The translations under genes and the position numbers were made by a program. Below, piece after piece: positions 57,339-64,000 of a stretch of DNA of 64,000 nucleotides (within the stretch, counting starts at the first letter, position 1; the number at the start of each line of letters is the position of its first letter). The DNA is taken from NCBI GenBank assembly GCA_021323315.1, contig JAJTCQ010000003.1, positions 1 through 64,000 of the forward strand, in the 5' to 3' direction. The notes under the pieces were generated by a model that made no database searches, was not told the origin of the DNA, and saw only the letters and a list, made by a program, of their open reading frames with translations. The stretch comes from Gaiellaceae bacterium (GTDB lineage: Bacteria; Actinomycetota; Thermoleophilia; Gaiellales; Gaiellaceae).

Positions 57339-58355
57339 CTAGATGTAACCGACGCGCGTCGCGTGCGCGGCAGCCGCGGCACGTGAGGACTGCGTCAGCT
57401 TGCAGAGGATGTTCGCCACGTGCCGGTGCACGGTGTGCTCGCTCAAGACGAGCGACGACGCGATCTCGCGGTTCGAGAGCCCGGCGGCGACGAGGCGCAG
57501 CACCTCCGTCTCGCGTCGCGAGAGGGGCGAGTCGCCGTTCGCCTCCACCGGGACGGCGTCCAGGAACCCTGCCAACGCTCTCTGAAGCTCGCGCTGGCCG
57601 TCGACGTGAGGCAGGTGAGAGTCGCCCCTCAGTGCGATGAAGCGCGCGTTCGGCAACAGTGAGGCGAGCTCGCGGCCGCGACTGATCGGCACGGCGCGAT
57701 CGCCGCGGCGATGGAGGACGAGCGTGGGCATCGTCACCTGCGGGAGGAACGGCCGTGCGTCGCTGAACAGCTCGAGCTCGAGAAACGCCGCCGCGACGTC
57801 GGCGTCCGCGGCGCGGCGCTTGTGGCGGCTGAGGGCGGCGATCTCGTCGCCGCTGGCGTGCGGAAGAATCAGGCCGGCGAGCATCTGTGCGGCGAGCGGC
57901 CAGTTGACGCGAACGAAGTCGACGATCGATCTCCGCGTCACCTCGGGCAGGTCGTCGCGCGACACGTAGCTGCCGAAGAAGACCAGCTTGTCGACTCGCT
58001 CCGGGCTCTGGGCGGCCAGGCTCGCGGTCACGACAGCGGCACACGAGCATGCAAAGATCGTGGCGGGATCGGTGCCGCAGGCAGCCAATACTGCCTCGAG
58101 CACGCTCGTTTCCCGCCGGATCGTCGGCGGCCCGGCAAGGTCACGGTCCGAGAGCCCGGCGCCGAGGCGGTCGTAACGCACGACGAGGTGGTTCTGCCCG
58201 AGCTCCTCGTAGAAGGCTCGAGCGAGCGGATCGTCCCATTCCTCCTCGAGATGCGAGACCCACTTCGCCCCGAAGACGAGCCGCGGCCCTTCACCCACGG
58301 TCGCGTACGCGATGCGGCGACCGTCGAGCTCGCAAAAGCGAATGTCCTGACGCAT
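57339..58355 (-). CDS. Alpha/beta-hydrolase fused to LuxR-type HTH regulator
   Basis: 338 residues. Residues about 1-265 form an alpha/beta hydrolase with the nucleophile elbow FACSCAAV (in place of GxSxG, still with Ser in the centre) and a C-terminal HLPHVDG with the His. Residues about 275-338 are a LuxR/GerE helix-turn-helix: LSRRETEVLRLVAAGLSNREIASSL and SEHTVHRHVANILCKL. A ligand-sensing role for the hydrolase domain is likely, possibly with turnover. Promoter TTGACA-N18-AACACT puts transcription about at ATG 58355. A palindrome lies in its spacer, suggesting auto- or cross-regulation. Confidence 0.87.
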   Translation of the reverse strand: MRQDIRFCELDGRRIAYATVGEGPRLVFGAKWVSHLEEEWDDPLARAFYEELGQNHLVVRYDRLGAGLSDRDLAGPPTIRRETSVLEAVLAACGTDPATIFACSCAAVVTASLAAQSPERVDKLVFFGSYVSRDDLPEVTRRSIVDFVRVNWPLAAQMLAGLILPHASGDEIAALSRHKRRAADADVAAAFLELELFSDARPFLPQVTMPTLVLHRRGDRAVPISRGRELASLLPNARFIALRGDSHLPHVDGQRELQRALAGFLDAVPVEANGDSPLSRRETEVLRLVAAGLSNREIASSLVLSEHTVHRHVANILCKLTQSSRAAAAAHATRVGYI

Positions 58356-58362
58356 CACCCGG

Positions 58363-58392
58363 AGTGTTCCTGGCCCGAACGGGCCATGTCAA
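58363..58392 (-). promoter_or_regulatory. Promoter TTGACA-N18-AACACT with internal palindromic operator
   Basis: On the minus strand a consensus -35 TTGACA (58387-58392) and -10 AACACT (58363-58368) lie 18 bases apart, and the start codon follows seven bases later. The spacer holds tggcccgaacgggcca (58371-58386), seven-base arms around aa. A third copy of tggcccg occurs at 58398-58404. The placement fits a repressor or LuxR-type operator. Confidence 0.55.
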
Positions 58393-58448
58393 CAAGATGG
58401 CCCGTCGCGGGGAAGTTTCGCGCCAGGCCGCGCGTTTACCCTGGTCAC

Positions 58449-58922
58449 ATGCAGTCACGCTACGTCGACGGGCTCACGATTCGAGCATTGCGAGACGGGG
58501 ACACCGAGACGGTCGCCGCGCTGTTCGCGCGTCTCGGCGATCGCTCACGAGAGCGCCGCTTCTGCGGCGCGAAGCCGCGTCTCTCCGACCTCGAGCTCAC
58601 GACGCTCGCACGGGTCGATCGCGGCCGCCACGTCCTCGTCGCGTATGCCGACGGGGACCCCGGGCCGGTCGGGATCGCGCGGCTCGTCCGCGACGGGGAT
58701 TCCGCGGAGATCGCCTTCGCGGTCGCGGACGACTACCAGGGCCGCCGCGTCGGATCCATTCTCGCGAGCGAGCTCGCGGCCGACGCGCGCGCGGCCGGGA
58801 TCGCCCAGCTCACGGCGACGGTGTGCGGCGACAACCCGCGCGTGATCGCGCTCCTCGAGCGGCTCGGCTCGCTCGACATGAGCTGGCAGGGCCGCGAGCG
58901 CGGCATCGTCGTCGGCATCTAG
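58449..58922 (+). CDS. GNAT-family N-acetyltransferase
   Basis: 157 residues. Pattern: LTIRALRDGDTETVAALFARL at the N-terminus, VAYADGDPGPVGIARLV, EIAFAVADDYQGRRVGSILASEL as motif A (acetyl-CoA pyrophosphate loop, QGRRVG), and NPRVIALLERLG motif B. Acetylates an amine of a small molecule or protein; target unknown. Divergent from the hydrolase-LuxR gene, so may share its operator. ATG 58449; TACCCT seven bases upstream is a possible -10. Confidence 0.85.
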   Translation: MQSRYVDGLTIRALRDGDTETVAALFARLGDRSRERRFCGAKPRLSDLELTTLARVDRGRHVLVAYADGDPGPVGIARLVRDGDSAEIAFAVADDYQGRRVGSILASELAADARAAGIAQLTATVCGDNPRVIALLERLGSLDMSWQGRERGIVVGI

Positions 58923-58953
58923 CTCGCGCGGGCCCGAGCGGCCTCACGCTCGA

Positions 58954-58959
58954 TAGGCT
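58954..58959 (+). promoter_or_regulatory. -10 element TAGGCT, leaderless (carD)
   Basis: TAGGCT, six bases, then GTG 58966. No Shine-Dalgarno is present, so the carD message is probably leaderless. Confidence 0.5.
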
Positions 58960-58965
58960 AGGGCC

Positions 58966-59466
58966 GTGAAGCTGGACGTCGGCACCGTGGTCGCGTATCC
59001 ACCGCACGGCGTCGGTCGTGTTTCCGCACGCGAGAAGAAGGTCGTGCTCGGCGTCGAGGAGGAGGTCGTCATCATCGAGCTCGGCAACGACCTCTCCGTG
59101 ACGCTTCCGCTCTCGCGCGCGAGCGAGCTCCTCCGCCCGCCCGCGACCGAGGCCGACCTGAAGAAGGTGCAGAAGACGCTGCGCGAGGACGGCGTGGTCA
59201 GCGACGAGATCTGGTCGAAGCGGCTCGCGCAGGCGCAGGAGAAGCTCCGCAGCGGCGATCCCATCGACCTCGCCGAGATCGTGCGCGACGGCGTCAAGCG
59301 CGAGCAGGGCCGGACCGCGACTGGCACGCCGATCAAGCTCTCGACGAGCGAGCGGGCGCTCCATCTCAAGGCGCGAGAGCTCCTCTCGGGAGAGATCGAG
59401 GTGGCGAGAGGTATCGGACGCGAAGAGGCCGAGGCCTGGATCGATCAGCAGCTCGCGGTGAAGTAG
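58966..59466 (+). CDS. carD: CarD-family RNA polymerase-binding transcription regulator
   Basis: 166 residues. N-terminal Tudor-like RNAP-interacting domain (VGTVVAYPPHGVGRVSAREKK, VIIELGNDLSVTLPLSRA) followed by the basic helical DNA-contacting domain (WSKRLAQAQEKLRSGDPIDLAEIVRD through AEAWIDQQL). CarD/CdnL binds the beta subunit and stabilises open complexes, mainly at rRNA promoters; it is characteristic of Actinomycetota and a few other phyla. It is followed nine bases later by an esterase-like gene. Confidence 0.92.
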   Translation: MKLDVGTVVAYPPHGVGRVSAREKKVVLGVEEEVVIIELGNDLSVTLPLSRASELLRPPATEADLKKVQKTLREDGVVSDEIWSKRLAQAQEKLRSGDPIDLAEIVRDGVKREQGRTATGTPIKLSTSERALHLKARELLSGEIEVARGIGREEAEAWIDQQLAVK

Positions 59467-59475
59467 GTCGAGGAG

Positions 59476-60189
59476 ATGCCGTCGGCACCGATCGTCCTCG
59501 TGCCGGGATTCTGGCTCGGCGCCTGGGCGTGGGACGAGGTCACGGAGGCGCTGCGGGCCGACGGCCACGACGTCAACGCGCTGACGCTGCCAGGCCTCGA
59601 GTCGCCCGACACCGACCGCTCGGGCATCACCATGAAGGACCACGTCGATGCCATCGTGGACGCAGTCGAAGCCGCGGGTGCTCCCGTCGTGCTCGCGGTG
59701 CACAGCGGAACCGGCGCTCCCGGCTACGGCGCGAGCGACCGGGTGCCGGAGAAGATCGCCGCACTGGTGTACGTCGATTCCGGTCCGGCGAAGGGCGCCA
59801 TGGACCCGGACTTCGGCGATGCCGAGAAGCCGATGCCCTCGATCGAGGAGCTCGCAGAGGAGGAGAACCTCGAGGGGTTGACGCAGGAACACCTCGAGAC
59901 GTTCCGCCGGCGCGCGGTTCCGCAGCCGGGCGCGGCTCTACGCGAAGCAGCCGAGCTCACCAACGACGCACGGCTCGACGTGCCGAGCATCGTGATCTGC
60001 ACCGGCTTCCCGTCCGAGCAGGTCAAGGCGGCAGTCGACGAGGGGTATGCCTGGCTCGCCGGCCTGAAGGAGCTGCGCAACGTCACCTGGATCGACCTGC
60101 CGACGAGCCACTGGCCGATGTGGTCGCGCCCCCGCGAGCTCGCCGAACTGATCGGCGACGTCGCGAAGGCGCACGCTCCGAACGACTAG
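59476..60189 (+). CDS. Alpha/beta-hydrolase
   Basis: 237 residues: IVLVPGFWLGAWAWDEV oxyanion-hole strand, nucleophile elbow VLAVHSGTGAPGYG with Ser, acid residue region around VICTGFP, and His in LPTSHWPMWSRP. Esterase EstC-like family. ATG 59476 with GTCGAGGAG upstream. Nine bases after carD; convergent with the helicase gene with a three-base stop overlap. Substrate unknown. Confidence 0.86.
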   Translation: MPSAPIVLVPGFWLGAWAWDEVTEALRADGHDVNALTLPGLESPDTDRSGITMKDHVDAIVDAVEAAGAPVVLAVHSGTGAPGYGASDRVPEKIAALVYVDSGPAKGAMDPDFGDAEKPMPSIEELAEEENLEGLTQEHLETFRRRAVPQPGAALREAAELTNDARLDVPSIVICTGFPSEQVKAAVDEGYAWLAGLKELRNVTWIDLPTSHWPMWSRPRELAELIGDVAKAHAPND

Positions 60190-61376
60190 ATCTTGCGCCG
60201 CGGCGCCGGCGAGCCCCACTTCGAGCGTCCGCGCCGCGAGGAGTACACGCGCCGCGGCGGTGCGACCTGCATCCCGCCGGACGCGAACTGCTCGGTGTGC
60301 CCGGCGAGCCGGGCGACGCGGCTGACGTCCGACTGCTGATCCGGCAGCACGAGCGTGATGCCCACACCGCTTCGTCCAGCGCGGCCGGTCCGCCCCACGC
60401 GGTGGAGGTACCCGGAGTGCTCCGCCGGGGGATCGAAGTTGATGACGTGCGTGATGTCGGCGAGGTCGAGCCCTCGCGCGGCGACGTCGGTCGCGACGAG
60501 CGTCGACGCCTTGCCGCTCTCGAATCGCCGCAGCGCCCGCTCGCGCTGACCCTGGCTGAGGTCACCGTGGAGGGCGACCGCGTCGACCTGGTGGAAGGCG
60601 AGCTTTTTCACGAGCCGGTCTGCACCGCGCTTCGTTCGCACGAACACGAGCGCGAGCCCGCGATCTCCGCGAAGGAGGTCCGCGAGGGTGCCGACCTTGT
60701 CGTCAGGCTTCACGGAGACGAAGCGGTGCTCGACCTCGCCCTGATCCGCCGTCGCGATCGGAGCTGCCTCGCAGCGGACGGGGTTGCTCGTGTATGCCCC
60801 CGCCAGCTCGCCGACCGTCGAGTCGAGCGTGGCCGAGAAGAACATCGTCTGCCTCGCCTTCGGCACATGGCGGACGATGCGGTCGACCTGGGGCTTGAAG
60901 CCCATGTCGAGCATCCGGTCGGCCTCGTCGAGCACGAGGATCTTCACGTGCTCGAGCGCGACGGCCCGGCGCTCGAGCAGATCGTTGAGGCGCCCCGGTG
61001 TGGCAACGAGGACGTGCGCGGTGCGCGCCCGCTTCGCCTGGGCGTGCAGGGGGACGCCGCCGTAGACGGTGGCGACGGTGATTCCGGACGGCGCGATGGC
61101 CGCGATCTCGCCCGCCACCTGCGTGGCGAGCTCGCGGGTCGGGACGAGCACGACTGCTGCCGGCCTCTCGTCCCGCCCGTCGATGCGCTCGACGATGGGA
61201 ATCGCGAAGCTGAGCGTCTTGCCCGAGCCGGTCGGCGCCTTCGCGAGAACGTCGCGGCCGGCGAGCGCGTCGCGGAGGACGCGCTCCTGGATCGGGAACG
61301 GGGTCTGGATGCCGCGCTCGGCGAGCGCGTCGACGATGCGCGCGGGCACGCCAAGACTGGAAAAGGACTGCTGCAT
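60186..61376 (-). CDS. DEAD-box ATP-dependent RNA helicase (RhlE-like)
   Basis: 396 residues with the full set of DEAD-box motifs: Q motif (FSSLGVPARIVDALAERGIQTPFPIQ), I APTGSGKT, Ia PTRELA, Ib TPGRL, II DEAD, III SAT, IV VFVRTKRGA, V ATDVAARGLDL, VI HRVGRTGRAG. A short basic tail (RRVYSSRRGRSKWGSPAPRRKI) likely binds RNA. It remodels rRNA or mRNA structure. ATG 61376 chosen, matching the Q motif; it has a leader of more than 200 bases to the divergent gene. Confidence 0.92.
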   Translation of the reverse strand: MQQSFSSLGVPARIVDALAERGIQTPFPIQERVLRDALAGRDVLAKAPTGSGKTLSFAIPIVERIDGRDERPAAVVLVPTRELATQVAGEIAAIAPSGITVATVYGGVPLHAQAKRARTAHVLVATPGRLNDLLERRAVALEHVKILVLDEADRMLDMGFKPQVDRIVRHVPKARQTMFFSATLDSTVGELAGAYTSNPVRCEAAPIATADQGEVEHRFVSVKPDDKVGTLADLLRGDRGLALVFVRTKRGADRLVKKLAFHQVDAVALHGDLSQGQRERALRRFESGKASTLVATDVAARGLDLADITHVINFDPPAEHSGYLHRVGRTGRAGRSGVGITLVLPDQQSDVSRVARLAGHTEQFASGGMQVAPPRRVYSSRRGRSKWGSPAPRRKI

Positions 61377-61618
61377 TCTCGGTTCTACTCCTCTGGTTAT
61401 TACGTGGTCGAGATCCGTCTGCCTCGACCCGTTGGAGGAACCGAAGAAGTCAAACCTCACAGGACGACGGGTGTCGTCCGTGCCCGTGAGGGTAGCAGCC
61501 ACGCCCACGGGCGGCTCAACGGCCCCGTCCGGCGAGCGCGTACACTGGCCGAACACCGGACGAATACCGACGGCGCCGCCCGCGCCCTCCCTATCCGTTC
61601 ATGGCAGGAGGAGACGCA
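61377..61618. other. 242-base divergent intergenic region
   Basis: Holds the leaders of the helicase (-) and a small conserved gene (+). TACACT at 61541-61546 is a possible -10 for the + gene. Inverted sequence cgtgcccgtgaggg/gcccacgggcgg around 61480-61515 could fold. I see no clear RNA gene; a long helicase leader is common for cold-regulated RNAs but is unproven here. Confidence 0.4.
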
Positions 61619-61921
61619 ATGGCGGCAACGGGAAACGACATGCACGCGACGGCGCAGGACGGCGTCGAGCATCGCGTCGCGCGACGCGATGCGAACCGCC
61701 GTGCATCCGGCGCACGTCCGGAAGCCGACACGCAGAATCTCGTGGAGCTCGGCTGTGAGTGCACGAGGGTGGATTGCGAGCGCCTGGTGAAGGTGCCCCT
61801 CTACGTCTATCGGCGGATGCTCGAGGCCGACCAGTACCTGCTACAGGCCGGGCACCACGCGTTCCCCCAGTACCGGACCATCATCTCCATGGGGCTCATG
61901 AGCATCGAGGAGCGCAGCTGA
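61619..61921 (+). CDS. Small conserved Cys-containing protein
   Basis: 100 residues. The C-terminal half, LVELGCECTRVDCERLVKVPLYVYRRM, is like a short family in Actinomycetota in which a CxC...C pattern is followed by a helix; similar proteins often read CECGxxxCxxxVxLTxxEYE. It may bind a metal. Start ATG 61619 is set by AGGAGGAGA at 61606-61614; ATG 61601 lies upstream of that site and is less likely. Its last 81 bases are antisense to the end of the convergent small gene. Confidence 0.65.
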   Translation: MAATGNDMHATAQDGVEHRVARRDANRRASGARPEADTQNLVELGCECTRVDCERLVKVPLYVYRRMLEADQYLLQAGHHAFPQYRTIISMGLMSIEERS

Positions 61922-62110
61922 GCCTGGCGTAGCCGGGTCGAGGGTCGGGTCCTCACCGCTCTCTTCCCAGATGGGAGGAAGCCCGAGCTCGGCACGGGCC
62001 TTGCGCTCGGCTTTCGCCGCCCGCTTCTTCTCGAGTTTTCGTTCGCGCTTCTCCCTGACTGCGCGCTCGCGAGTGATCTTGGCCATCGTCTGCTGCCGCT
62101 TGGTCGTCAT
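61841..62110 (-). CDS. Small highly charged protein (89 aa)
   Basis: 89 residues: very basic, probably a long helix at first (ITRERAVREKRERKLEKKRAAKAERKARAE, about half Lys/Arg/Glu), then GLPPIWEESGEDPTLDP and an acidic tail. Similar short Lys/Arg-rich proteins are common in Actinomycetota genomes but uncharacterised. ATG 62110 has AAGGAGA upstream. The tail overlaps the end of the convergent gene by 81 bases, so one of the two stops may be misjudged. Confidence 0.6.
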   Translation of the reverse strand: MTTKRQQTMAKITRERAVREKRERKLEKKRAAKAERKARAELGLPPIWEESGEDPTLDPATPGSAALLDAHEPHGDDGPVLGERVVPGL

Positions 62111-62273
62111 CCGGCATCTCCTTCCGTAGCTGACTCGATCGGCGCCGCGGGCGCCGCGGATCTGCCGGCTCGAGCACGTGCGGACGTCGCTCGAGCAAGA
62201 CGGAAAGGGCGAACGGGCTTTCTCACCATAGCCTCTCGCCGCGGACGCCTGGCGTCGCCGAGACCGGGCGGCA

Positions 62274-62279
62274 TACGAT
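62274..62279 (+). promoter_or_regulatory. -10 element TACGAT, leaderless
   Basis: TACGAT, seven bases, then GTG 62287, with no Shine-Dalgarno sequence. Confidence 0.45.
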
Positions 62280-62286
62280 CGGTTGC

Positions 62287-63621
62287 GTGGCGGAAGCCCT
62301 TCCTCCCGCATGGCTCGACGATCTGGGCGAGTTTCTCGCGATCCCGAGCGTGAGCGCCGATCCCGCGCATGCACCCGATGTCGCGCGCGCCGGCGAGTGG
62401 GTGGCGGCGAGAGTCCGGGCCCTCGGTGGCGAGGCCGAGCTGCGCGAGGACGGCCGCTTAGTCGTCGGCGAGATCGCGGGGCCGCCCGGGGCGCCGGTCG
62501 TCCTCGTCTACGGCCACTACGACGTGCAGCCGCCCACGCCGCTCGAGCTGTGGGAGAGCGATCCGTTCGGCGCCGAGGTTCGCGGTGAGTGGCTGTACGC
62601 GCGTGGCGTCGCCGACGACAAGGGCCAGCTCTGGGTGCAGCTGAAGGCGATCGAGGAGCTCCTCTCCGCCGGGCCGACGCCCGTCACCTTCCGGGTCGTG
62701 TGCGACGGGGAGGAGGAGACGGGTGGTGACGCGATCATCCGCTTTCTCACAGCGGACGACGGGCCGGTGGACGCGTGCGTCGTCCTCGACGGCTGGATGA
62801 AGACACGCAACCGGCCCGAGTTCGTCGTCGCGACGCGCGGCCTCGTCGCGCTCGACGTCGAGGTGCGGACCGGAGACCGCGACCTCCACTCCGGCCACTA
62901 CGGCGGCACCGCGCTCAACGCCATCCACGCCCTCGCCGAGGCCCTGACGGCGCTCTTCCCCCTGAACGGCCGACTGCCCGAGCCGCTGCGCGCCGGCGTG
63001 ACGCACCCGAGCGACGACGAGGTCGAAGGCTGGCTCGAGCTGCCGCCCGGCGCGGACGAGCTCGCCCGCGTCGGTGCCGTACCGTTGGACGACCGCGCCG
63101 ACGAGGATTTCTACGAGCGCGTCTTCGTCGAGCCATCGCTCGACGTGACGGGGATCCTCGGCGGGAAGCCGGGCCTGCGGAACACGACGCTCGTGTCGCG
63201 CGCGTCGGCCGGCATCACGATCCGAGTCGCGCCGGGACAGGATCCCGCGGTTCTCGCGACTGCGGCCGAGCAGCTCCTGCGCGATGCCCTGCCGGAGGGC
63301 GCGTCGCTCGAGATCGTGAGCGCGGACCTCACGCCTCCGGCCGTACTCCCGCGTGACACGGAGGTGCTCGCGCTCGCGCAAGATGCTTTCGAGGGAGTGT
63401 TCGGCCGTCGCCCGCTGATCGTCCGGGTCGGGGGGACGCTGCCGATCACGGCCGCGCTCGCCGCGCGCGGGATCCCGACCATAATGGCGGGCCTCGCGCT
63501 GCCCGACAGCCACACCCACTCGCCGAACGAGCGAATGCTCCTCGAGACCTTCCCGCTCGGGGTCGCCGCCGCGCGCGAGACCTACCGAGCGATCGGCGCG
63601 CGGGCCGGCGCGTCCGACTGA
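62287..63621 (+). CDS. M20-family zinc metallopeptidase (dipeptidase/CNDP-like)
   Basis: 444 residues. Metal ligands: His in VYGHYDVQPP, Asp in GVADDKGQ, Glu pair in CDGEEETGG (catalytic base and ligand), Asp in VVLDG and the C-terminal His in LPDSHTHSPNER. The lid domain includes DRDLHSGHYGG. It hydrolyses dipeptides or N-acyl amino acids in the cytoplasm. GTG start, leaderless-type promoter. The end overlaps the convergent VOC gene by 40 bases. Confidence 0.9.
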   Translation: MAEALPPAWLDDLGEFLAIPSVSADPAHAPDVARAGEWVAARVRALGGEAELREDGRLVVGEIAGPPGAPVVLVYGHYDVQPPTPLELWESDPFGAEVRGEWLYARGVADDKGQLWVQLKAIEELLSAGPTPVTFRVVCDGEEETGGDAIIRFLTADDGPVDACVVLDGWMKTRNRPEFVVATRGLVALDVEVRTGDRDLHSGHYGGTALNAIHALAEALTALFPLNGRLPEPLRAGVTHPSDDEVEGWLELPPGADELARVGAVPLDDRADEDFYERVFVEPSLDVTGILGGKPGLRNTTLVSRASAGITIRVAPGQDPAVLATAAEQLLRDALPEGASLEIVSADLTPPAVLPRDTEVLALAQDAFEGVFGRRPLIVRVGGTLPITAALAARGIPTIMAGLALPDSHTHSPNERMLLETFPLGVAAARETYRAIGARAGASD

Positions 63622-64000
63622 TCCTCGCCGGTGTGCTGGAACAGCTCCAGCACGTGCCCGTCGGGATCGTGGAAGAAGACCTGCACGTAGCCGTCGCCGC
63701 GCGGCATCGGGCCGCCTGCGAGCTCGACGCCGTGGTCGGCGAGCCGTGCCGTCGCTGCGCCGAGGTCGTCCACTTCGAAGGCGAGGTGGTGCGTCATGCC
63801 GCGCTCCGCTCCCTTGCCCGGATCCGGTTGGCCCGCGCCCCCCGTGGCGTGCGCGTCCGAGAGCAGGTGCAGCTCCGTGCCGCCGAAGCGGAACCATGCG
63901 CCGTCGAACGCGAAGTTCGACGGCCTCGGCACCTCCTCGAGGCCGAGCGCACCCGTGTAGAAGCGCCGCGAGCGATCGAGATCCGAGACGACCAGCCCGA
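63582..64000 (-). CDS. VOC-family protein, 5' end beyond the window
   Basis: About 139 residues visible, open to the window edge on the minus strand. The first VOC unit LVVSDLDRSRRFYTGALGLEE, then GAWFRFGGTELHLLSD, the second unit MTHHLAFEVDDLGAATARLADHGVEL and YVQVFFHDPDGHVLELFQ with the Glu metal ligand. A fosfomycin-resistance/glyoxalase-like enzyme, substrate unknown. The start codon is not in the window. Confidence 0.85.
   Translation of the reverse strand, partial: GLVVSDLDRSRRFYTGALGLEEVPRPSNFAFDGAWFRFGGTELHLLSDAHATGGAGQPDPGKGAERGMTHHLAFEVDDLGAATARLADHGVELAGGPMPRGDGYVQVFFHDPDGHVLELFQHTGEDQSDAPARAPIAR

Noticed and set aside
59529-61790. A 753-codon plus-strand open frame
   Set aside because: It runs through the hydrolase in another frame and antisense to the DEAD-box helicase; the translation is low-complexity Arg/Glu/Asp.
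62458-63897. A 479-codon minus-strand open frame
   Set aside because: Antisense to the M20 peptidase, whose catalytic motifs are all intact.

Overview
The window is high-GC DNA from a bacterial chromosome. It has many GTG starts, densely packed operons whose genes overlap by four bases (ATGA, GTGA, TTGA), a CarD-type RNA polymerase regulator, and Actinomycetota-style -10 boxes (TANNNT) directly in front of start codons. I infer a member of the Actinomycetota, perhaps a Thermoleophilia-like soil or environmental lineage. No rRNA, tRNA, phage, insertion sequence or CRISPR array was seen, so this is catabolic and housekeeping chromosome rather than a mobile island.

Layout. 1-12.7 kb is a sugar (pentose-like) region: the end of an enolase-superfamily dehydratase, a D-lyxose isomerase-like cupin, a large membrane/beta-propeller fusion, a XylFGH-like ABC importer, two Gfo/Idh/MocA oxidoreductases, a XylA-fold TIM barrel, a xylulokinase-like FGGY kinase and an SDR. 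12.8-20.1 kb is mixed: a cupredoxin lipoprotein, a degenerate metallo-beta-lactamase-fold protein, a LemA/M48 pair, an AMP-binding protein with a roughly 440-residue Pro/Glu/Val tail, and small proteins. 20.1-26.3 kb is a branched-chain-amino-acid-type (Liv) ABC importer.

26.4-36.6 kb is the most notable part. A LarA-like protein and a small redox-disulfide (DUF1858-like) protein on the + strand face larE, larC and larB on the - strand, the full gene set for the nickel-pincer nucleotide cofactor. Divergent from larB runs a molybdenum hydroxylase operon (large, FAD and 2Fe-2S subunits) that continues into a CoA ligase and an enoyl-CoA hydratase. The LarA-like protein keeps the cofactor Lys and nickel His at the exact spacing but lacks one of the two catalytic histidines of lactate racemase, so it probably performs different chemistry.

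36.6-42.7 kb is a seven-gene - strand operon (aldehyde dehydrogenase, NIPSNAP, SDR, cupin, ThDP enzyme, RidA, amidase) in which every junction is a four-base overlap. 42.7-45.2 kb has a cupin, an SRPBCC protein, an isochorismatase-like protein with Ser in place of the catalytic Cys, and an SMP-30/gluconolactonase-like protein. 45.2-53.7 kb is a second molybdenum hydroxylase locus. Its large subunit is split into two genes as in nicotinate dehydrogenase, and it diverges from a maturation operon (MoxR/CoxD ATPase, CoxE VWA protein, split XdhC, mARC/YcbX-like MOSC protein, SDR). 53.7-64 kb holds cupins, TrmO, VOC proteins, an AraC regulator, a CBS protein, an alpha/beta-hydrolase-LuxR fusion, a GNAT, CarD, a DEAD-box helicase, small proteins and an M20 peptidase.

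Taken together, the region looks like a heterotroph's toolkit for oxidising sugars, sugar acids, hydroxy acids and possibly N-heterocyclic or aromatic acids, using two organometallic cofactor systems (Ni-pincer and Mo-pterin). All functional assignments come from reading motifs by eye; no database search was run.
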